DNA of 42,185 bases from Rhodobacteraceae bacterium HLUCCA08 (GTDB taxonomy: Bacteria > Pseudomonadota > Alphaproteobacteria > Rhodobacterales > Rhodobacteraceae): the NCBI GenBank assembly GCA_001314655.1, contig LJSF01000039.1:1-42185 (forward strand), in the 5' to 3' direction. Each line of letters starts with the position of its first letter. Within the stretch, counting starts at the first letter, position 1. Shown here piece by piece: positions 16,047 to 24,167 of the stretch. The position numbers and the translations under genes are program-made. Under the pieces are notes generated by a model. The model was not told the DNA's origin. It searched no databases and saw only the letters and a list, made by a program, of their open reading frames with translations.

Positions 16047-16068
16047 GTGTCGCCAGCAGATGCGACAC
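16047..16068. promoter_or_regulatory. Candidate operator upstream of bufA
   Basis: GTGTCGC (16047-16053) and GCGACAC (16062-16068) are a perfect inverted repeat with an 8-bp spacer, 28-49 bp upstream of the bufA start. The geometry suits a dimeric regulator. It may alternatively be part of the transcript leader. No adjacent regulator gene was found. Confidence 0.4.
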
Positions 16069-16095
16069 GTGATCATGACGCAAAGGGAGTTCCCC

Positions 16096-16398
16096 ATGTC
16101 CACCACCAAGACCCTCGCCATCGCCGCCTCCGTCGCCACTGCCGTGGCCTCGCTCGCCGGCGTCGCCGCCGCCCAGGAAAACGAAAAGTGCTTCGGCGTC
16201 TCGCTGGCAGGTGAAAACGACTGTGCCGCCGGCCCCGGCACCACCTGTGCCGGCAGCTCGACCGTGGATTACCAGGGCAATGCCTGGACCCTGGTGCCCG
16301 CCGGCACCTGCGCCGAGATCGAACTGCCGGCCATGGCCGACGGCACCGAGCGCATGGGCAGCCTCGAAGAGCTGGACCGCGACCTGCCGCAATCGTGA
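16096..16398 (+). CDS. bufA1: Bufferin-type RiPP precursor (DUF2282, BufA1)
   Basis: A 100-residue exported precursor peptide. Residues 1-26 are a Sec signal peptide (AxA before QENEK). The mature part has four cysteines in the DUF2282 order: C32 in EKCFGV, C43 in NDCAAG, C51 in TTCAGS and C72 in PAGTC, with the family's W64 between. From published work, bufferins are copper-binding peptides whose cysteines are converted to thiooxazole-type rings by a DUF692 enzyme with its DUF2063 partner, both encoded next here. After C72 there is a 28-residue acidic tail ([20 protein letters not shown]...) longer than in many relatives. AAAGGGAG precedes the ATG. Copper storage or protection in the periplasm is the inferred role. 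Confidence 0.88.
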   Translation: MSTTKTLAIAASVATAVASLAGVAAAQENEKCFGVSLAGENDCAAGPGTTCAGSSTVDYQGNAWTLVPAGTCAEIELPAMADGTERMGSLEELDRDLPQS

Positions 16399-16405
16399 CC
16401 CGCGT

Positions 16406-16435
16406 TGCAGGCCGGCCGCACCCGGCCGGCCTGCA
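16406..16435 (+). promoter_or_regulatory. Strong hairpin between bufA1 and bufB
   Basis: TGCAGGCCGGCCG (16406-16418) pairs perfectly with CGGCCGGCCTGCA (16423-16435) across a CACC loop: 13 bp, nearly all G-C. It lies 7 bases after the precursor stop and 20 bases before bufB, with no T-run. It probably stabilises the upstream message or attenuates transcription so that far more precursor than enzyme is made (inference). Confidence 0.7.
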
Positions 16436-16455
16436 CCCCGACCAGGAGCCGCCCG

Positions 16456-17307
16456 ATGTTCGATACCGACCCGTCCCGCCTGCCGGCCCGGCCCGGCGTC
16501 GGCTACAAGCCCCGGCACTACGCCGATATCCTGGCCGATCCCGGCGCGGTCGGCTGGCTTGAGGTGCATGCCGAGAATTACATGGGCGACGGCGGCCGGC
16601 CACTGGCGCAGCTGCGTGCCCTGGCCGACCATTTCCCGATCTCGGTCCATGGCGTCGGCCTGTCGATCGGCGGCGAAGGCCCGCTGGACAGCGACCACCT
16701 GGCCCGGTTGCAGCGCCTGTGCGACTGGCTGAACCCGGCGTCGTTCTCCGAACATCTTGCCTGGTCCTCCCATGGCGACGCCTTCCTCAACGACCTGCTG
16801 CCGCTGCCCTATACCAAAGGCACGCTGACCCGTGTGGCGGATCACATCGACCAGGTCCAGGACGCCCTTGGCCGGCGGATGCTGCTGGAGAACCCCTCAA
16901 GCTACCTTGCCTTCGCCGACAGCACCTGGTCCGAGACCGATTTCCTGGCCGAGCTGACCCGCCGCACCGGCTGCGGGCTGCTGCTGGACGTCAACAACGT
17001 CTTCGTTTCGGCCACCAATCTGGGCCTGTCGCCCCAGGCCTATATCGACGCCTTCCCGGTCCATGCGGTCGGCGAAATCCACCTGGGCGGCCATGACGAG
17101 GATGCCGACGAAACCGGCGCCCCGCTGCTGATCGACAGCCACGGACGCGCCGTCGCCGACCCGGTCTGGACGCTGCTGGACCGCACCCTGGCCCGCACCG
17201 GGCCGATGCCGATCCTGATCGAATGGGACAACGATGTGCCCGACTGGCCCGTGCTGGCCGCCGAGGCCGCCCGCGCAAGGGCCGCGTTGCACCGGATCCC
17301 GGCATGA
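16456..17307 (+). CDS. bufB: DUF692 multinuclear iron oxidative enzyme (BufB/MbnB-like)
   Basis: A 283-residue TIM-barrel enzyme of the DUF692/MNIO family, which uses two or three iron ions and O2 to modify cysteines of a RiPP precursor. Probable metal ligands and barrel motifs are all present: [11 protein letters not shown]65 (VHGVGLS), H100 (SEHLAW), E145 (ENPSSY), D179 (LDVNNV), H209 and H213 (HLGGH), D227/H229 (DSH) and E256 (IEWDND). The ATG at 16456 follows AGGAG. The gene ends in an ATGA overlap with bufC. Genomic context (DUF2282 precursor before, DUF2063 after) places it in the bufferin group and not with methanobactin. Confidence 0.92.
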   Translation: MFDTDPSRLPARPGVGYKPRHYADILADPGAVGWLEVHAENYMGDGGRPLAQLRALADHFPISVHGVGLSIGGEGPLDSDHLARLQRLCDWLNPASFSEHLAWSSHGDAFLNDLLPLPYTKGTLTRVADHIDQVQDALGRRMLLENPSSYLAFADSTWSETDFLAELTRRTGCGLLLDVNNVFVSATNLGLSPQAYIDAFPVHAVGEIHLGGHDEDADETGAPLLIDSHGRAVADPVWTLLDRTLARTGPMPILIEWDNDVPDWPVLAAEAARARAALHRIPA

Positions 17308-18029
17308 CCGCCCAATACCACTTCGCCGCCGCCCTGCTGCAGCCCGACCGCGCCGTGCCGCGCGGGCTGGTCAACCCCGATGGCGCCCCGGCGACCAAGC
17401 GCTTCGACGTCTACCGCAACAACGTCGCCGTCAGCCTGTCCGAGGCGCTGGAAACCGCCTTTCCGGTCACCCGCAGGCTGGTGGGCGACGAATTCTTTCG
17501 CGCCATGGCCGGGCTGTTCCTGCGCGCCCATCCGCCGCGTTCGCCGCTGATGATGGTCTATGGCGCCGAACTGCCCGGCTTCATCGACGGCTTCGCCCCC
17601 GCCGCCTCCCTGCCCTACCTGTCCGATATCGCCCGGCTGGAACAGGCCCTGCGCGACAGCTACCACGCCGCCGATGCGCCCCGCTTCGATCCCGGGTCAT
17701 TGTCCGCGCTGTCGCCCGGGCAGCTCGAAACCTTGCACCTGTCGGCCGCCCCGGCGACCCGCCTGGTCCGCTCGGCCCATCCGATCCTGGGCATCTGGTC
17801 GGCCAATAGCGGCGGCGCGGCCCCGATGAGCGGCCCGCAATCGGTGCTGATCACCCGCCCCGGCTTCGACCCGGCGCCGCATCTGCTGACCGAGGCACAG
17901 GCCGATATCGCCGCCGCCCTCTTCGCCGGCGCGACCCTGGCCGAGGCCGCGGATGACGATGCCACCCTCACCGCCACGCTCGGCATGCTCTTCTCGACCG
18001 GAGCCCTGACCCAAAGGACCACGCCATGA
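17304..18029 (+). CDS. bufC: DUF2063 partner protein (BufC)
   Basis: A 241-residue protein with an N-terminal DUF2063 domain (about 5-95: [10 protein letters not shown] to [28 protein letters not shown]) and a C-terminal region that resembles the MbnC-type winged domain. DUF2063 proteins form a heterodimer with the DUF692 enzyme and help recruit the precursor leader or core peptide (established for MbnBC and related MNIO systems). Start and end both overlap their neighbours by ATGA, so translation is coupled across bufB-bufC-doxX. No export signal is seen; modification is therefore cytoplasmic, before the precursor is secreted. Confidence 0.88.
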   Translation: MTAQYHFAAALLQPDRAVPRGLVNPDGAPATKRFDVYRNNVAVSLSEALETAFPVTRRLVGDEFFRAMAGLFLRAHPPRSPLMMVYGAELPGFIDGFAPAASLPYLSDIARLEQALRDSYHAADAPRFDPGSLSALSPGQLETLHLSAAPATRLVRSAHPILGIWSANSGGAAPMSGPQSVLITRPGFDPAPHLLTEAQADIAAALFAGATLAEAADDDATLTATLGMLFSTGALTQRTTP

Positions 18030-18571
18030 CCCTGTCCCTCGATGCCCCGGCCCGCCTGGTCGCCCCGCTTGACCGGGTCGCGGACGCGGTGCTGACAAGC
18101 GCTGCGCGGCTGATCTTCGCCGCGGTTCTGACCGGGTATTTCTGGGCCTCCGCCCTGACCAAGCTGGACGGGATCTTCACCCCGTCGCTGGGCGCCTATG
18201 CCCAGATCTTTCCCCGCGCGATGGAGGCGGCGGGCTATGATGCCGCGCAGCTGGGCCTGTTTCACTGGGCGGTGGTCATGGCCGGCACCTATGCCGAATT
18301 CATCCTGCCCGCGCTGCTGCTGGCCGGGCTGCTGACGCGCCTGGCCGCCTTGGGGATGATCGGCTTCATCACCGTGCAATCGCTGACCGATCTGATCGGC
18401 CATGGCGGCATCGCCCATCCCGAGACCCTGGGCGCCTGGTTCGACCGTTTGCCCGACGGGCTGATCCTGGACCAGCGCGCGTTCTGGGTCTTTGTGTTGC
18501 TGGTGCTTGTGCTCAAGGGCGGCGGGCCGCTGTCGGTCGACCGGCTGCTGTTCGGCCGATCGGTGGGGTGA
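18026..18571 (+). CDS. DoxX-family membrane protein of the bufferin operon
   Basis: A 181-residue membrane protein with four hydrophobic segments (about residues 25-45, 70-95, 98-120 and 145-170) and the DoxX-type GYFWASALTKL start of helix 1. DoxX proteins are common last genes of DUF2282-DUF692-DUF2063 operons; their function there is not known, though redox or quinone-linked roles have been proposed. It overlaps bufC by ATGA. The C-terminus ends convergently, nine bases before the ArsC-like gene. Confidence 0.85.
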   Translation: MTLSLDAPARLVAPLDRVADAVLTSAARLIFAAVLTGYFWASALTKLDGIFTPSLGAYAQIFPRAMEAAGYDAAQLGLFHWAVVMAGTYAEFILPALLLAGLLTRLAALGMIGFITVQSLTDLIGHGGIAHPETLGAWFDRLPDGLILDQRAFWVFVLLVLVLKGGGPLSVDRLLFGRSVG

Positions 18572-18580
18572 AACCCCAGC

Positions 18581-18907
18581 CTACCCCAAGAGCACGGCCT
18601 TGACCGCCGGGGTCCAGCCCTGGTGCCAGGTGCCCTCCGCTTCGATCACCGGGCGCTTCATCAGCGTCGGGTGATCGACCAGCAGGTCGGCGGGGTCGCG
18701 GGCCCGCTCGGCCTCGGACAGGGCCCGCCAGGTGGTCGAGCGCGTATTCAGCGCCGCGGCCCCGAACGCCGCCAGAATCGTCGCCCGGTCATCGGCCCCG
18801 ATCCCGTCGGCGCGGATGTCGATGACCTGTGGATCATGACCCGCCGCGCGCAGCTCTTTCAGCGCCTTGCGACAGGTATCGCAGGTTTTGAGCCCGAAAA
18901 ATCGCAT
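18581..18907 (-). CDS. ArsC/Spx-family reductase-like protein
   Basis: A 108-residue thioredoxin-fold protein of the ArsC/Spx/YffB family. The CxxC pair is C9 and C12 (KTCDTCRKAL), followed by the usual DIRADG segment, TRSTTWRALSEAE and the conserved RPVIEAEG motif with its Arg. Spx-like YffB proteins are probable glutathione-dependent thiol reductases; arsenate reduction is not certain. The start at 18907 is set by the conserved MRFFGLKTC beginning. It converges on the bufferin operon. Confidence 0.85.
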   Translation of the reverse strand: MRFFGLKTCDTCRKALKELRAAGHDPQVIDIRADGIGADDRATILAAFGAAALNTRSTTWRALSEAERARDPADLLVDHPTLMKRPVIEAEGTWHQGWTPAVKAVLLG

Positions 18908-19099
18908 CTTTCCCTCGCCTTGGCAATCGATGGGCAATCTGCCGCCGATGTCGCGGAATGTCACACCGATTCCTTGCATTTGCGCTAACCTGTCGGGGCA
19001 AGGCGTACGGACGACCGCTCGTTTCCTTTCGCGCGGGTTCGCCACGACCAGGACCCCGCGGGGCCAGTTGCGGCCCCCGAAGCGACAAGGAGCGCGGCC

Positions 19100-19306
19100 A
19101 TGCCCACAGGCACCGTGAAGTGGTTCAACACCACCAAGGGATACGGATTCATCGCCCCCGATACGGGCGGAAAGGACGTGTTCGTCCATATCTCGGCGGT
19201 GGAACAGGCCGGCATGACGGGCCTGGCCGACGACCAGAAGGTCGAGTTCGAATTGATCGAAGGCCGCGACGGCCGCCAGATGGCCGGCAACCTGAAGGCC
19301 GTCTAG
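19100..19306 (+). CDS. cspA: Cold-shock protein, CspA family
   Basis: A 68-residue single OB-fold nucleic acid chaperone. RNP1 (KGYGFI) and RNP2 (VFVHIS) are intact and the length is normal for an alphaproteobacterial CspA. AAGGAG precedes the ATG. The 192-bp upstream gap leaves room for the long structured leader typical of csp genes, but I could not define the promoter. It binds RNA and single-stranded DNA and helps translation at low temperature or in stationary phase. Confidence 0.95.
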   Translation: MPTGTVKWFNTTKGYGFIAPDTGGKDVFVHISAVEQAGMTGLADDQKVEFELIEGRDGRQMAGNLKAV

Positions 19307-19437
19307 GACGGTTTGCGCCCGGTCAGAAGCACCCGCACCTGCGCGGGCGTCAGCGGGAAAAGCGGATTGGGGCAGTCGTCGCGGCGTGTCATGGCGTCGG
19401 GATAGACCCGGTTTGTGGCAAGGTCATGGGGAGAATG
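19303..19437 (-). pseudogene. Possible C-terminal remnant of an unidentified gene
   Basis: The minus-strand frame ending at 19303 (overlapping the cspA stop codon) reads through PHDLATNRVYPDAMTRRDDC and then NPLFPLTPAQVRVLLTGRKP, which looks like the C-terminal end of a real protein and has coding-like base use. Only one ATG is present (19392), giving a 29-residue peptide with no ribosome binding site. Upstream of about 19440 the frame runs into the repeat-rich segment and loses protein character. I do not recognise the family. It may be a gene truncated by the repeat region or a genuine small protein. Confidence 0.3.
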
Positions 19438-19769
19438 CGGCGCGATTTCCCGCCGGCGGAAAGCCGCGCGGTCGCCGGACCGCGGGGGTTCGGACCGGTC
19501 CGCGCAGCGGCAAACGATCCGGGGGATCGTTCGAGGTCCGAACGGGCGGAGCCCCGGGGGCGATTGGTGCAGGGCGTGGAGCCGCGCGGTCGCCGGACCG
19601 CGGGATGGCGATCCTTGGGTCGATGTAGGCGATTAATGGTGGCCAGGTCCGGGCTTTGGTCGAGCGGCGTGCTGGTGGTGACAAATCGCCGGCCCGGGGG
19701 GCGGTCCGGCGATCGCGCGGCGGCGGTGCCGCTATTCGCGCGGGAGCGAAGCAACTCGAGAAAGCAGAA
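19307..19769. other. Repeat-rich gene-free region downstream of cspA
   Basis: No complete gene is seen. It contains the possible remnant above, three copies of a 21-bp GC-rich repeat, a 12-bp palindrome CGGACCGGTCCG (19491-19502) and a nested hairpin pair. It separates the GC-rich core from the AT-richer HAD gene. Confidence 0.55.
19463..19721. repeat. Three-copy 21-24 bp repeat, two direct and one inverted
   Basis: The unit begins GCCGCGCGGTCGCCGGACCG. Copy 1 (19463-19486) and copy 2 (19581-19604) agree over 24 bp. Copy 3 (19701-19721) is inverted with one base change over 21 bp. Between copies 1 and 2, GTTCGGACC (19488-19496) pairs with GGTCCGAAC (19535-19543) and encloses a hairpin AACGATCC/GGATCGTT (19513-19520 with 19524-19531, loop GGG). 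Confidence 0.75.
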
Positions 19770-20618
19770 TTAATACCGTTTCCCGAGACGCCACAACTCC
19801 GTTTCCGTAGACACTTTGGAAATCACTGCCTTGATCGCCTTGTCCAGTTCACTGCCTTCCGTGTAATTCGCCGGGACTGAAAAATTCACTCTCCCCTCTT
19901 CCAACAAGCGATCAGCGACGGCTTTAGCCCCGAATTTTTTCGCTTTCGGGCGGTAGACAGCAATCGAATGCCCGCCAAGGTCTTTCACCAACCTGAAACA
20001 AGGGATGTCGGTATCTCCATCTCCGAGGAATACCATATTTGAAAACGGCACAGGCCGATCTTTTGGAGCGACATATTTGTTGACTTTGTCTTTGTCCCAA
20101 ACGTCCAATACGCCTTTGTTTATTCGAAACAGAAACTGCGTCTTCGTCGTATAATTGACGCCCAACGCAGGAAACTTCGCCACTCCTTCATGATCATACC
20201 AAAAGCCCGACGCATAGATTTTTTTGAACTTTTCGGCGATTTCAGTTCCTTCAATCATCTCTCTGAGGCCAGACGACACGATATAGTGCTCGACCGAAAC
20301 CTCGCGCTCTCTTCCAAATCTGTTTATCCGATCAAACCAATCCTTGACCCCATCGAATAGTTCAATCGTTCCTCCAAAATTGGAAAAGGACTCACGTTTA
20401 ACGCTTACTCCTGCATGGTCAGCTTCACGCAGCATCTGTCCCATGTAGATTAGAATTTCATCGCCATCCTGATCCTTCGCAAGTACTTTGACCTTCGCCC
20501 AAAATGCGCTTGGCTTCATTCCGAGCTTTGGAATGAACGAGTAATTCTGCATGTATCCCGGAGAAAGCGTTCCGTCAAAATCGTAGCAGATCGCGACTGT
20601 TACATGTTTTCTTGCCAT
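19770..20618 (-). CDS. HAD-superfamily hydrolase, probably acquired
   Basis: A 282-residue HAD phosphohydrolase-like protein. Motif I is DFDGT (residues 13-17), motif II a Ser in SSG near 115, motif III a Lys (about 159) and motif IV GDGDTD (199-204); the middle region forms a helical cap. The substrate is unknown. Base composition is clearly lower in G+C than its neighbours (many AAA, TTT and ATT codons) and its 3' side abuts a repeat-rich region, both signs of horizontal transfer. The start at 20618 has GGAGGGG upstream, within the end of thyX; the gap to thyX is 2 bp, so it is expressed from the thyX transcript. Confidence 0.8.
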   Translation of the reverse strand: MARKHVTVAICYDFDGTLSPGYMQNYSFIPKLGMKPSAFWAKVKVLAKDQDGDEILIYMGQMLREADHAGVSVKRESFSNFGGTIELFDGVKDWFDRINRFGREREVSVEHYIVSSGLREMIEGTEIAEKFKKIYASGFWYDHEGVAKFPALGVNYTTKTQFLFRINKGVLDVWDKDKVNKYVAPKDRPVPFSNMVFLGDGDTDIPCFRLVKDLGGHSIAVYRPKAKKFGAKAVADRLLEEGRVNFSVPANYTEGSELDKAIKAVISKVSTETELWRLGKRY

Positions 20619-20620
20619 AC

Positions 20621-21529
20621 TTACCCCTCCAAAACCCCCTCGAACTCCCGCCATTCCCCCTTGGACATGCCAGAGGTTTCCTGCGTCACCTCTTCCCCCT
20701 TCAGCATCCGCCGCACACAATCAAGCGCCTTGCCCGACAAGGTCGCGCCGCCCATGCGGTAATCCTCGAAGGCGCCATAGGCCGCCGGGACCCAATCCTT
20801 GACCATCTCGCAGATCGCCTCGGCATAGACCCGGATTTCGTATTGCGCATGGGCATCCGCCCGCAGCCGCAGGAAATGGAACAGGTTGTGCAGGTCCACC
20901 TTCCAATACCATTGGGTATAGATATTCGCCGGCAGGTTCATCCGCGCCAATTCGCGCGCCAGGCCCTGCTGGCCGTCCTGTCCGATCATTTCCTCGTAAT
21001 GGTCATAGCAGCGCGCCGCGTCGCCCTTCAGGTACTCCAGCACCCGCGCCGCCTCTTCCGCGCCCAGAACCTCGCCCCGGCCCTGGTTGTTGACGACCGA
21101 TTGCGCCGCCAGATCCTGCGCCCGCGGGATGTAGAATTCCCGGTCCAGGATCGAATAGCGGGCGGAATATTCGTTCACATTGGCGGTGCGGTGGCGGATC
21201 CATTGCCGGGCGACGAAGACCGGCAATTTGACGTGGAATTTCACTTCGCACATCTCGAACGGTGTCGAATGCCAGTGCCGCATCAGGTAGCGGATCAGCC
21301 CCGCGTCATTGCTGACCGACTTGGTGCCCTTGCCATAGCTGACCCGCGCCGCCTGGCAGATCGCCGCGTCATCGCCCATGTAGTCGATCACCCGGACAAA
21401 GCCGTGATCCAGAACCGGGCGGGCAAGGTACAGGTGCCGCTCCATCCCCTCGGACACGGCCCGCAGGGTCTGGCGCGGTTCGGACCGCTGGGCGTCGATC
21501 TCGGCCTGTTGCGCGGGGGTGACGGGCAT
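20621..21529 (-). CDS. thyX: Flavin-dependent thymidylate synthase ThyX
   Basis: A 302-residue FAD-dependent thymidylate synthase that methylates dUMP to dTMP using methylene-tetrahydrofolate and NADPH. The ThyX signature [15 protein letters not shown] is complete at residues 112-126, and the C-terminal Arg-rich dUMP-binding segment ([15 protein letters not shown]) is present. Length is normal for the longer alphaproteobacterial type. AAGGAG precedes the ATG. The HAD gene follows directly and probably shares its transcript. No thyA was seen in the window. Confidence 0.96.
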   Translation of the reverse strand: MPVTPAQQAEIDAQRSEPRQTLRAVSEGMERHLYLARPVLDHGFVRVIDYMGDDAAICQAARVSYGKGTKSVSNDAGLIRYLMRHWHSTPFEMCEVKFHVKLPVFVARQWIRHRTANVNEYSARYSILDREFYIPRAQDLAAQSVVNNQGRGEVLGAEEAARVLEYLKGDAARCYDHYEEMIGQDGQQGLARELARMNLPANIYTQWYWKVDLHNLFHFLRLRADAHAQYEIRVYAEAICEMVKDWVPAAYGAFEDYRMGGATLSGKALDCVRRMLKGEEVTQETSGMSKGEWREFEGVLEG

Positions 21530-21728
21530 GGGGTGACTCCTTCGTGATTCTTGTGGCTCTGGAACAGAGTGCTACCATATATGGCGGTCCGCCACCCGCC
21601 AAGGCGCCGCATCTGTGGGGTCCGTGCCGCAGGTCGGGCGAATCACCGCGCCGGGTCCATGCTTGCGTTGACTTTCAGGACGCGCCCGCCGACGCTGCGC
21701 CCAACAAAGAGCAGAAACAGGCAGACCC

Positions 21729-22760
21729 ATGAAATATCCAAGCATTCTTGCGCTGGTCCTTCTGGCGGCCTGCGGCGACGGCAACCCGTTCACCACACCC
21801 GACGACGATGGCGGAACCGACCAGAGCGGACCGGACGAAAGCGCTCTGCCCCCCGGCACCGAAGAGCCGGCAAGCAACCGGTCGATCTTTCGCTATGAAG
21901 AACGCAACGACCAGGGCGGCGGCTACGCGGAAGACATCGCCTACGACAGCGCGACGGACACCTTCACCGTCGACAACCTCGCCTTCGACGGCGAGAACAC
22001 CTATGACCGCGGCGCTGCGGTCGCGTCGCTTGGCCCGAATGACGCCTATGCGGTTTATGACGCCGATGTCGTGGTGCCCGATTTCGTCGATGGCGATCCG
22101 GTCGGCCAGATCGTCCCCTATCGGGCGATCGTCGGGCTCAGCACCAACCCCGCACCCGGCGCGGGAAGCGACCCGCGCACCACTTTCGCGATCGTCCGCA
22201 CCGGCGGATACGTGAATTACGGCTTCGGTGGCTTCGTCTACGAACGGAATGGCGGTGTCGTGCTGCCCCGGTCCGGGCAAGCCCTGTTCGAGGGCGATTA
22301 TGCCGGCATGCGGGTCTTCGACGGGCGTGGCGGGATGGAACTGACCGAGGGCGACATGACCATCGAAATCGATTTCGTGGATCCGAACGATGCCCGCGGC
22401 GTGAAGGGGCGCGTCATCAACCGGCAGGCCTTCGAAATCGACGGGACCCCGGTCGCCCTGGGCAACGACACCGATGCCGGCGAACTGCCCCTGCCGGATA
22501 TCCGTTTCGTCCTGGATGGCGAGAACGGCAACCTCAACGATGCCGGCGAGGCCGCCGGCGAGGTGTTCAGCACCTATGTGGATGTCGACGGGAACCTGAT
22601 CGACCATGAAAACGGCAGCTATTACGCCATCCTCGCCGGCGACACCACGGATGCCGCGGATGGCGGCGAAATCGTCGGGATCATGGTTCTGGAATCCGAC
22701 GATCGTCGTTTCGACGGCGTGACCGCTCAGGAAACCGGCGGGTTCATCCTGTATCGCTGA
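21729..22760 (+). CDS. TbpB-like lipoprotein, probable Slam substrate
   Basis: A 343-residue lipoprotein. The signal peptide ends in LLAAC with the acylated Cys at 15, followed by an acidic Asp/Gly/Thr/Pro-rich linker. The C-terminal part (about 145-343) looks like a TbpB-type beta-barrel domain: GFVYERNGGV, then SGQALFEGDYAGMRVFDGRG and repeated Gly-rich strands, as in transferrin-binding-protein-like proteins and other Slam-dependent surface lipoproteins. The Slam gene starts four bases downstream. I infer that it is moved to the cell surface by that Slam. Ligand unknown. The upstream intergenic region has no visible Fur box. Confidence 0.75.
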   Translation: MKYPSILALVLLAACGDGNPFTTPDDDGGTDQSGPDESALPPGTEEPASNRSIFRYEERNDQGGGYAEDIAYDSATDTFTVDNLAFDGENTYDRGAAVASLGPNDAYAVYDADVVVPDFVDGDPVGQIVPYRAIVGLSTNPAPGAGSDPRTTFAIVRTGGYVNYGFGGFVYERNGGVVLPRSGQALFEGDYAGMRVFDGRGGMELTEGDMTIEIDFVDPNDARGVKGRVINRQAFEIDGTPVALGNDTDAGELPLPDIRFVLDGENGNLNDAGEAAGEVFSTYVDVDGNLIDHENGSYYAILAGDTTDAADGGEIVGIMVLESDDRRFDGVTAQETGGFILYR

Positions 22761-22764
22761 GCCC

Positions 22765-24105
22765 GTGGCCCGACATCGTCTTGTCCCCGCGGCGTTGACT
22801 GCGCTCGCCCTGGCCGGAGCGGCCCGGGCACAGGACCGGCTCGACATCGCCCCGGACACGTTGCGCGGCGCGGCCGTGACCGTGCTGAACGCCGGCAATC
22901 CGGTGCGCGCGCGGACCATGGCCGAGGCCTTGCTGCACCGCGACGCCGAGGACCGGACCGCGTTGAGCGTCGCGATGCAGGCCGCGCTGGGCATGGAGGA
23001 CAACGCCGCCGCGGCAGAATTCGGGCGGCGGCTCTGGAACCGGGCAGATGCGCCCGAGGACCGGTTTCAGGTCGCGCGCCTGACCGCCCTGGCCCTGGCG
23101 CGGGACGACAGGTTCACGGCCGCTCAGCTGTGGTTGCGCCGGGCGGCGCAAAGCGCGCCGGACGAGGCCGCCCGCGCCGAAATCGCGACCAATTATCGAA
23201 CGGTGCGTCAGGCCAACCCGGTGCACTGGGATTTCGGGCTGTCGCTTGCCCCCTCGTCCAATGTCAACGGTGGCTCGTCCGCCGACACGATCCTTCTGTT
23301 CGGCGTGATCGAGCTGGAGCTGAGCGAAGACGCCAAGGCCCTGTCCGGCTGGGATTACATGGCCGACGCCAAGGTGACCTGGCGCCTGTCCCGGGCCGAC
23401 CGGTCGCTGACGCTGCTCGGCTTCGGGCTTGCCGTCGACGGCTACTGGCTGAGCGATGACAGCCGCGCCCGGGCGCCGGATTTCGATGCCGAGGACTGGC
23501 GGCTGATCGACGCGGACCTGACGCTCGATCACCGCTGGGTGCCGACCGGCACGGCGCGGCTGGCCGGCATTCAGGCGGAATTGTCAGCGACCACCCTGGG
23601 TGGCGACGGCTACGCCAATTCGCTGACCCTGGCACATTGGCGGGACTTTCGCCTGGGCGAAAACGACAGCCTGCACCTGCAGGCGGCCCTCGGCCGGACG
23701 GAATATGTGCAAAGCGACACCTTGGCCGACCGCGCCGCGATCAACCTGCAATGGACGCATGATTGGCACGCCGGCGTGACCGCCCTGTCCCTGGGCCATG
23801 GCGAAATCTGGTCCGACCGCGACGATTTCAGCTATGTCTCCAATGTCATCGCCATCGACCATGATTTCGGTGCCCTCACCGAAGCGGTGTCGGTCTCCGT
23901 CAACCTGTCGCAGGAACACCGGGACTACGACACCGGCCGAACCGACCGCACCATTGCCCTTGGCTCGATGCTCAGCTTCGACACCGCCGAGGTCTACGGC
24001 TTCATTCCCCAGCTGAGCGTGACCGCCAGGCAGACGGAGTCGAGCTTCGACCGCTATGACAGCACCACGCTCAGCACCCGCTTCAGCTTCACGAGCGCCT
24101 TCTGA
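22765..24105 (+). CDS. Surface lipoprotein assembly modifier (Slam, DUF560)
   Basis: A 446-residue outer-membrane protein. It starts at GTG, has a signal peptide (ALTALALAGAARAQ), an N-terminal TPR-like helical region (about 25-150) and a C-terminal beta-barrel from about residue 155 to the terminal Phe, with alternating aromatic strands, as in Slam/DUF560 proteins. Slams help lipoproteins reach the outer surface of the outer membrane (established in Neisseria and other Proteobacteria). Its four-base spacing from the TbpB-like lipoprotein gene argues that the two act together. Translation may be coupled because no good Shine-Dalgarno sequence precedes the GTG. Confidence 0.8.
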   Translation: MARHRLVPAALTALALAGAARAQDRLDIAPDTLRGAAVTVLNAGNPVRARTMAEALLHRDAEDRTALSVAMQAALGMEDNAAAAEFGRRLWNRADAPEDRFQVARLTALALARDDRFTAAQLWLRRAAQSAPDEAARAEIATNYRTVRQANPVHWDFGLSLAPSSNVNGGSSADTILLFGVIELELSEDAKALSGWDYMADAKVTWRLSRADRSLTLLGFGLAVDGYWLSDDSRARAPDFDAEDWRLIDADLTLDHRWVPTGTARLAGIQAELSATTLGGDGYANSLTLAHWRDFRLGENDSLHLQAALGRTEYVQSDTLADRAAINLQWTHDWHAGVTALSLGHGEIWSDRDDFSYVSNVIAIDHDFGALTEAVSVSVNLSQEHRDYDTGRTDRTIALGSMLSFDTAEVYGFIPQLSVTARQTESSFDRYDSTTLSTRFSFTSAF

Positions 24106-24167
24106 CCCTTTCCGGGCGCGCCCGTCGTGCTAGGCTTGACGCGAACCGCAAACCGAAAGGGGGGCGC

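Larger units (their letters stand above)
15647..16095. other. 449-bp gene-free region between thrS and the bufferin operon
   Basis: No convincing gene was found on either strand. It holds two copies of a 14-bp near-repeat (CGG-C/A-TGAAACAATC; 15771-15784 and 15868-15881) flanking a three-way-junction inverted-repeat structure (15807-15874), and a 7-8-7 inverted repeat (16047-16068) just before the precursor gene. The bufA promoter must lie in the right half; I could not fix its -35/-10 elements. Confidence 0.6.

Noticed and set aside
19389-19754. A 121-codon minus-strand frame in the repeat region
   Set aside because: Its length comes from the GC-rich repeats themselves; the sequence is Arg/Pro/Ser-rich and has no start signal.
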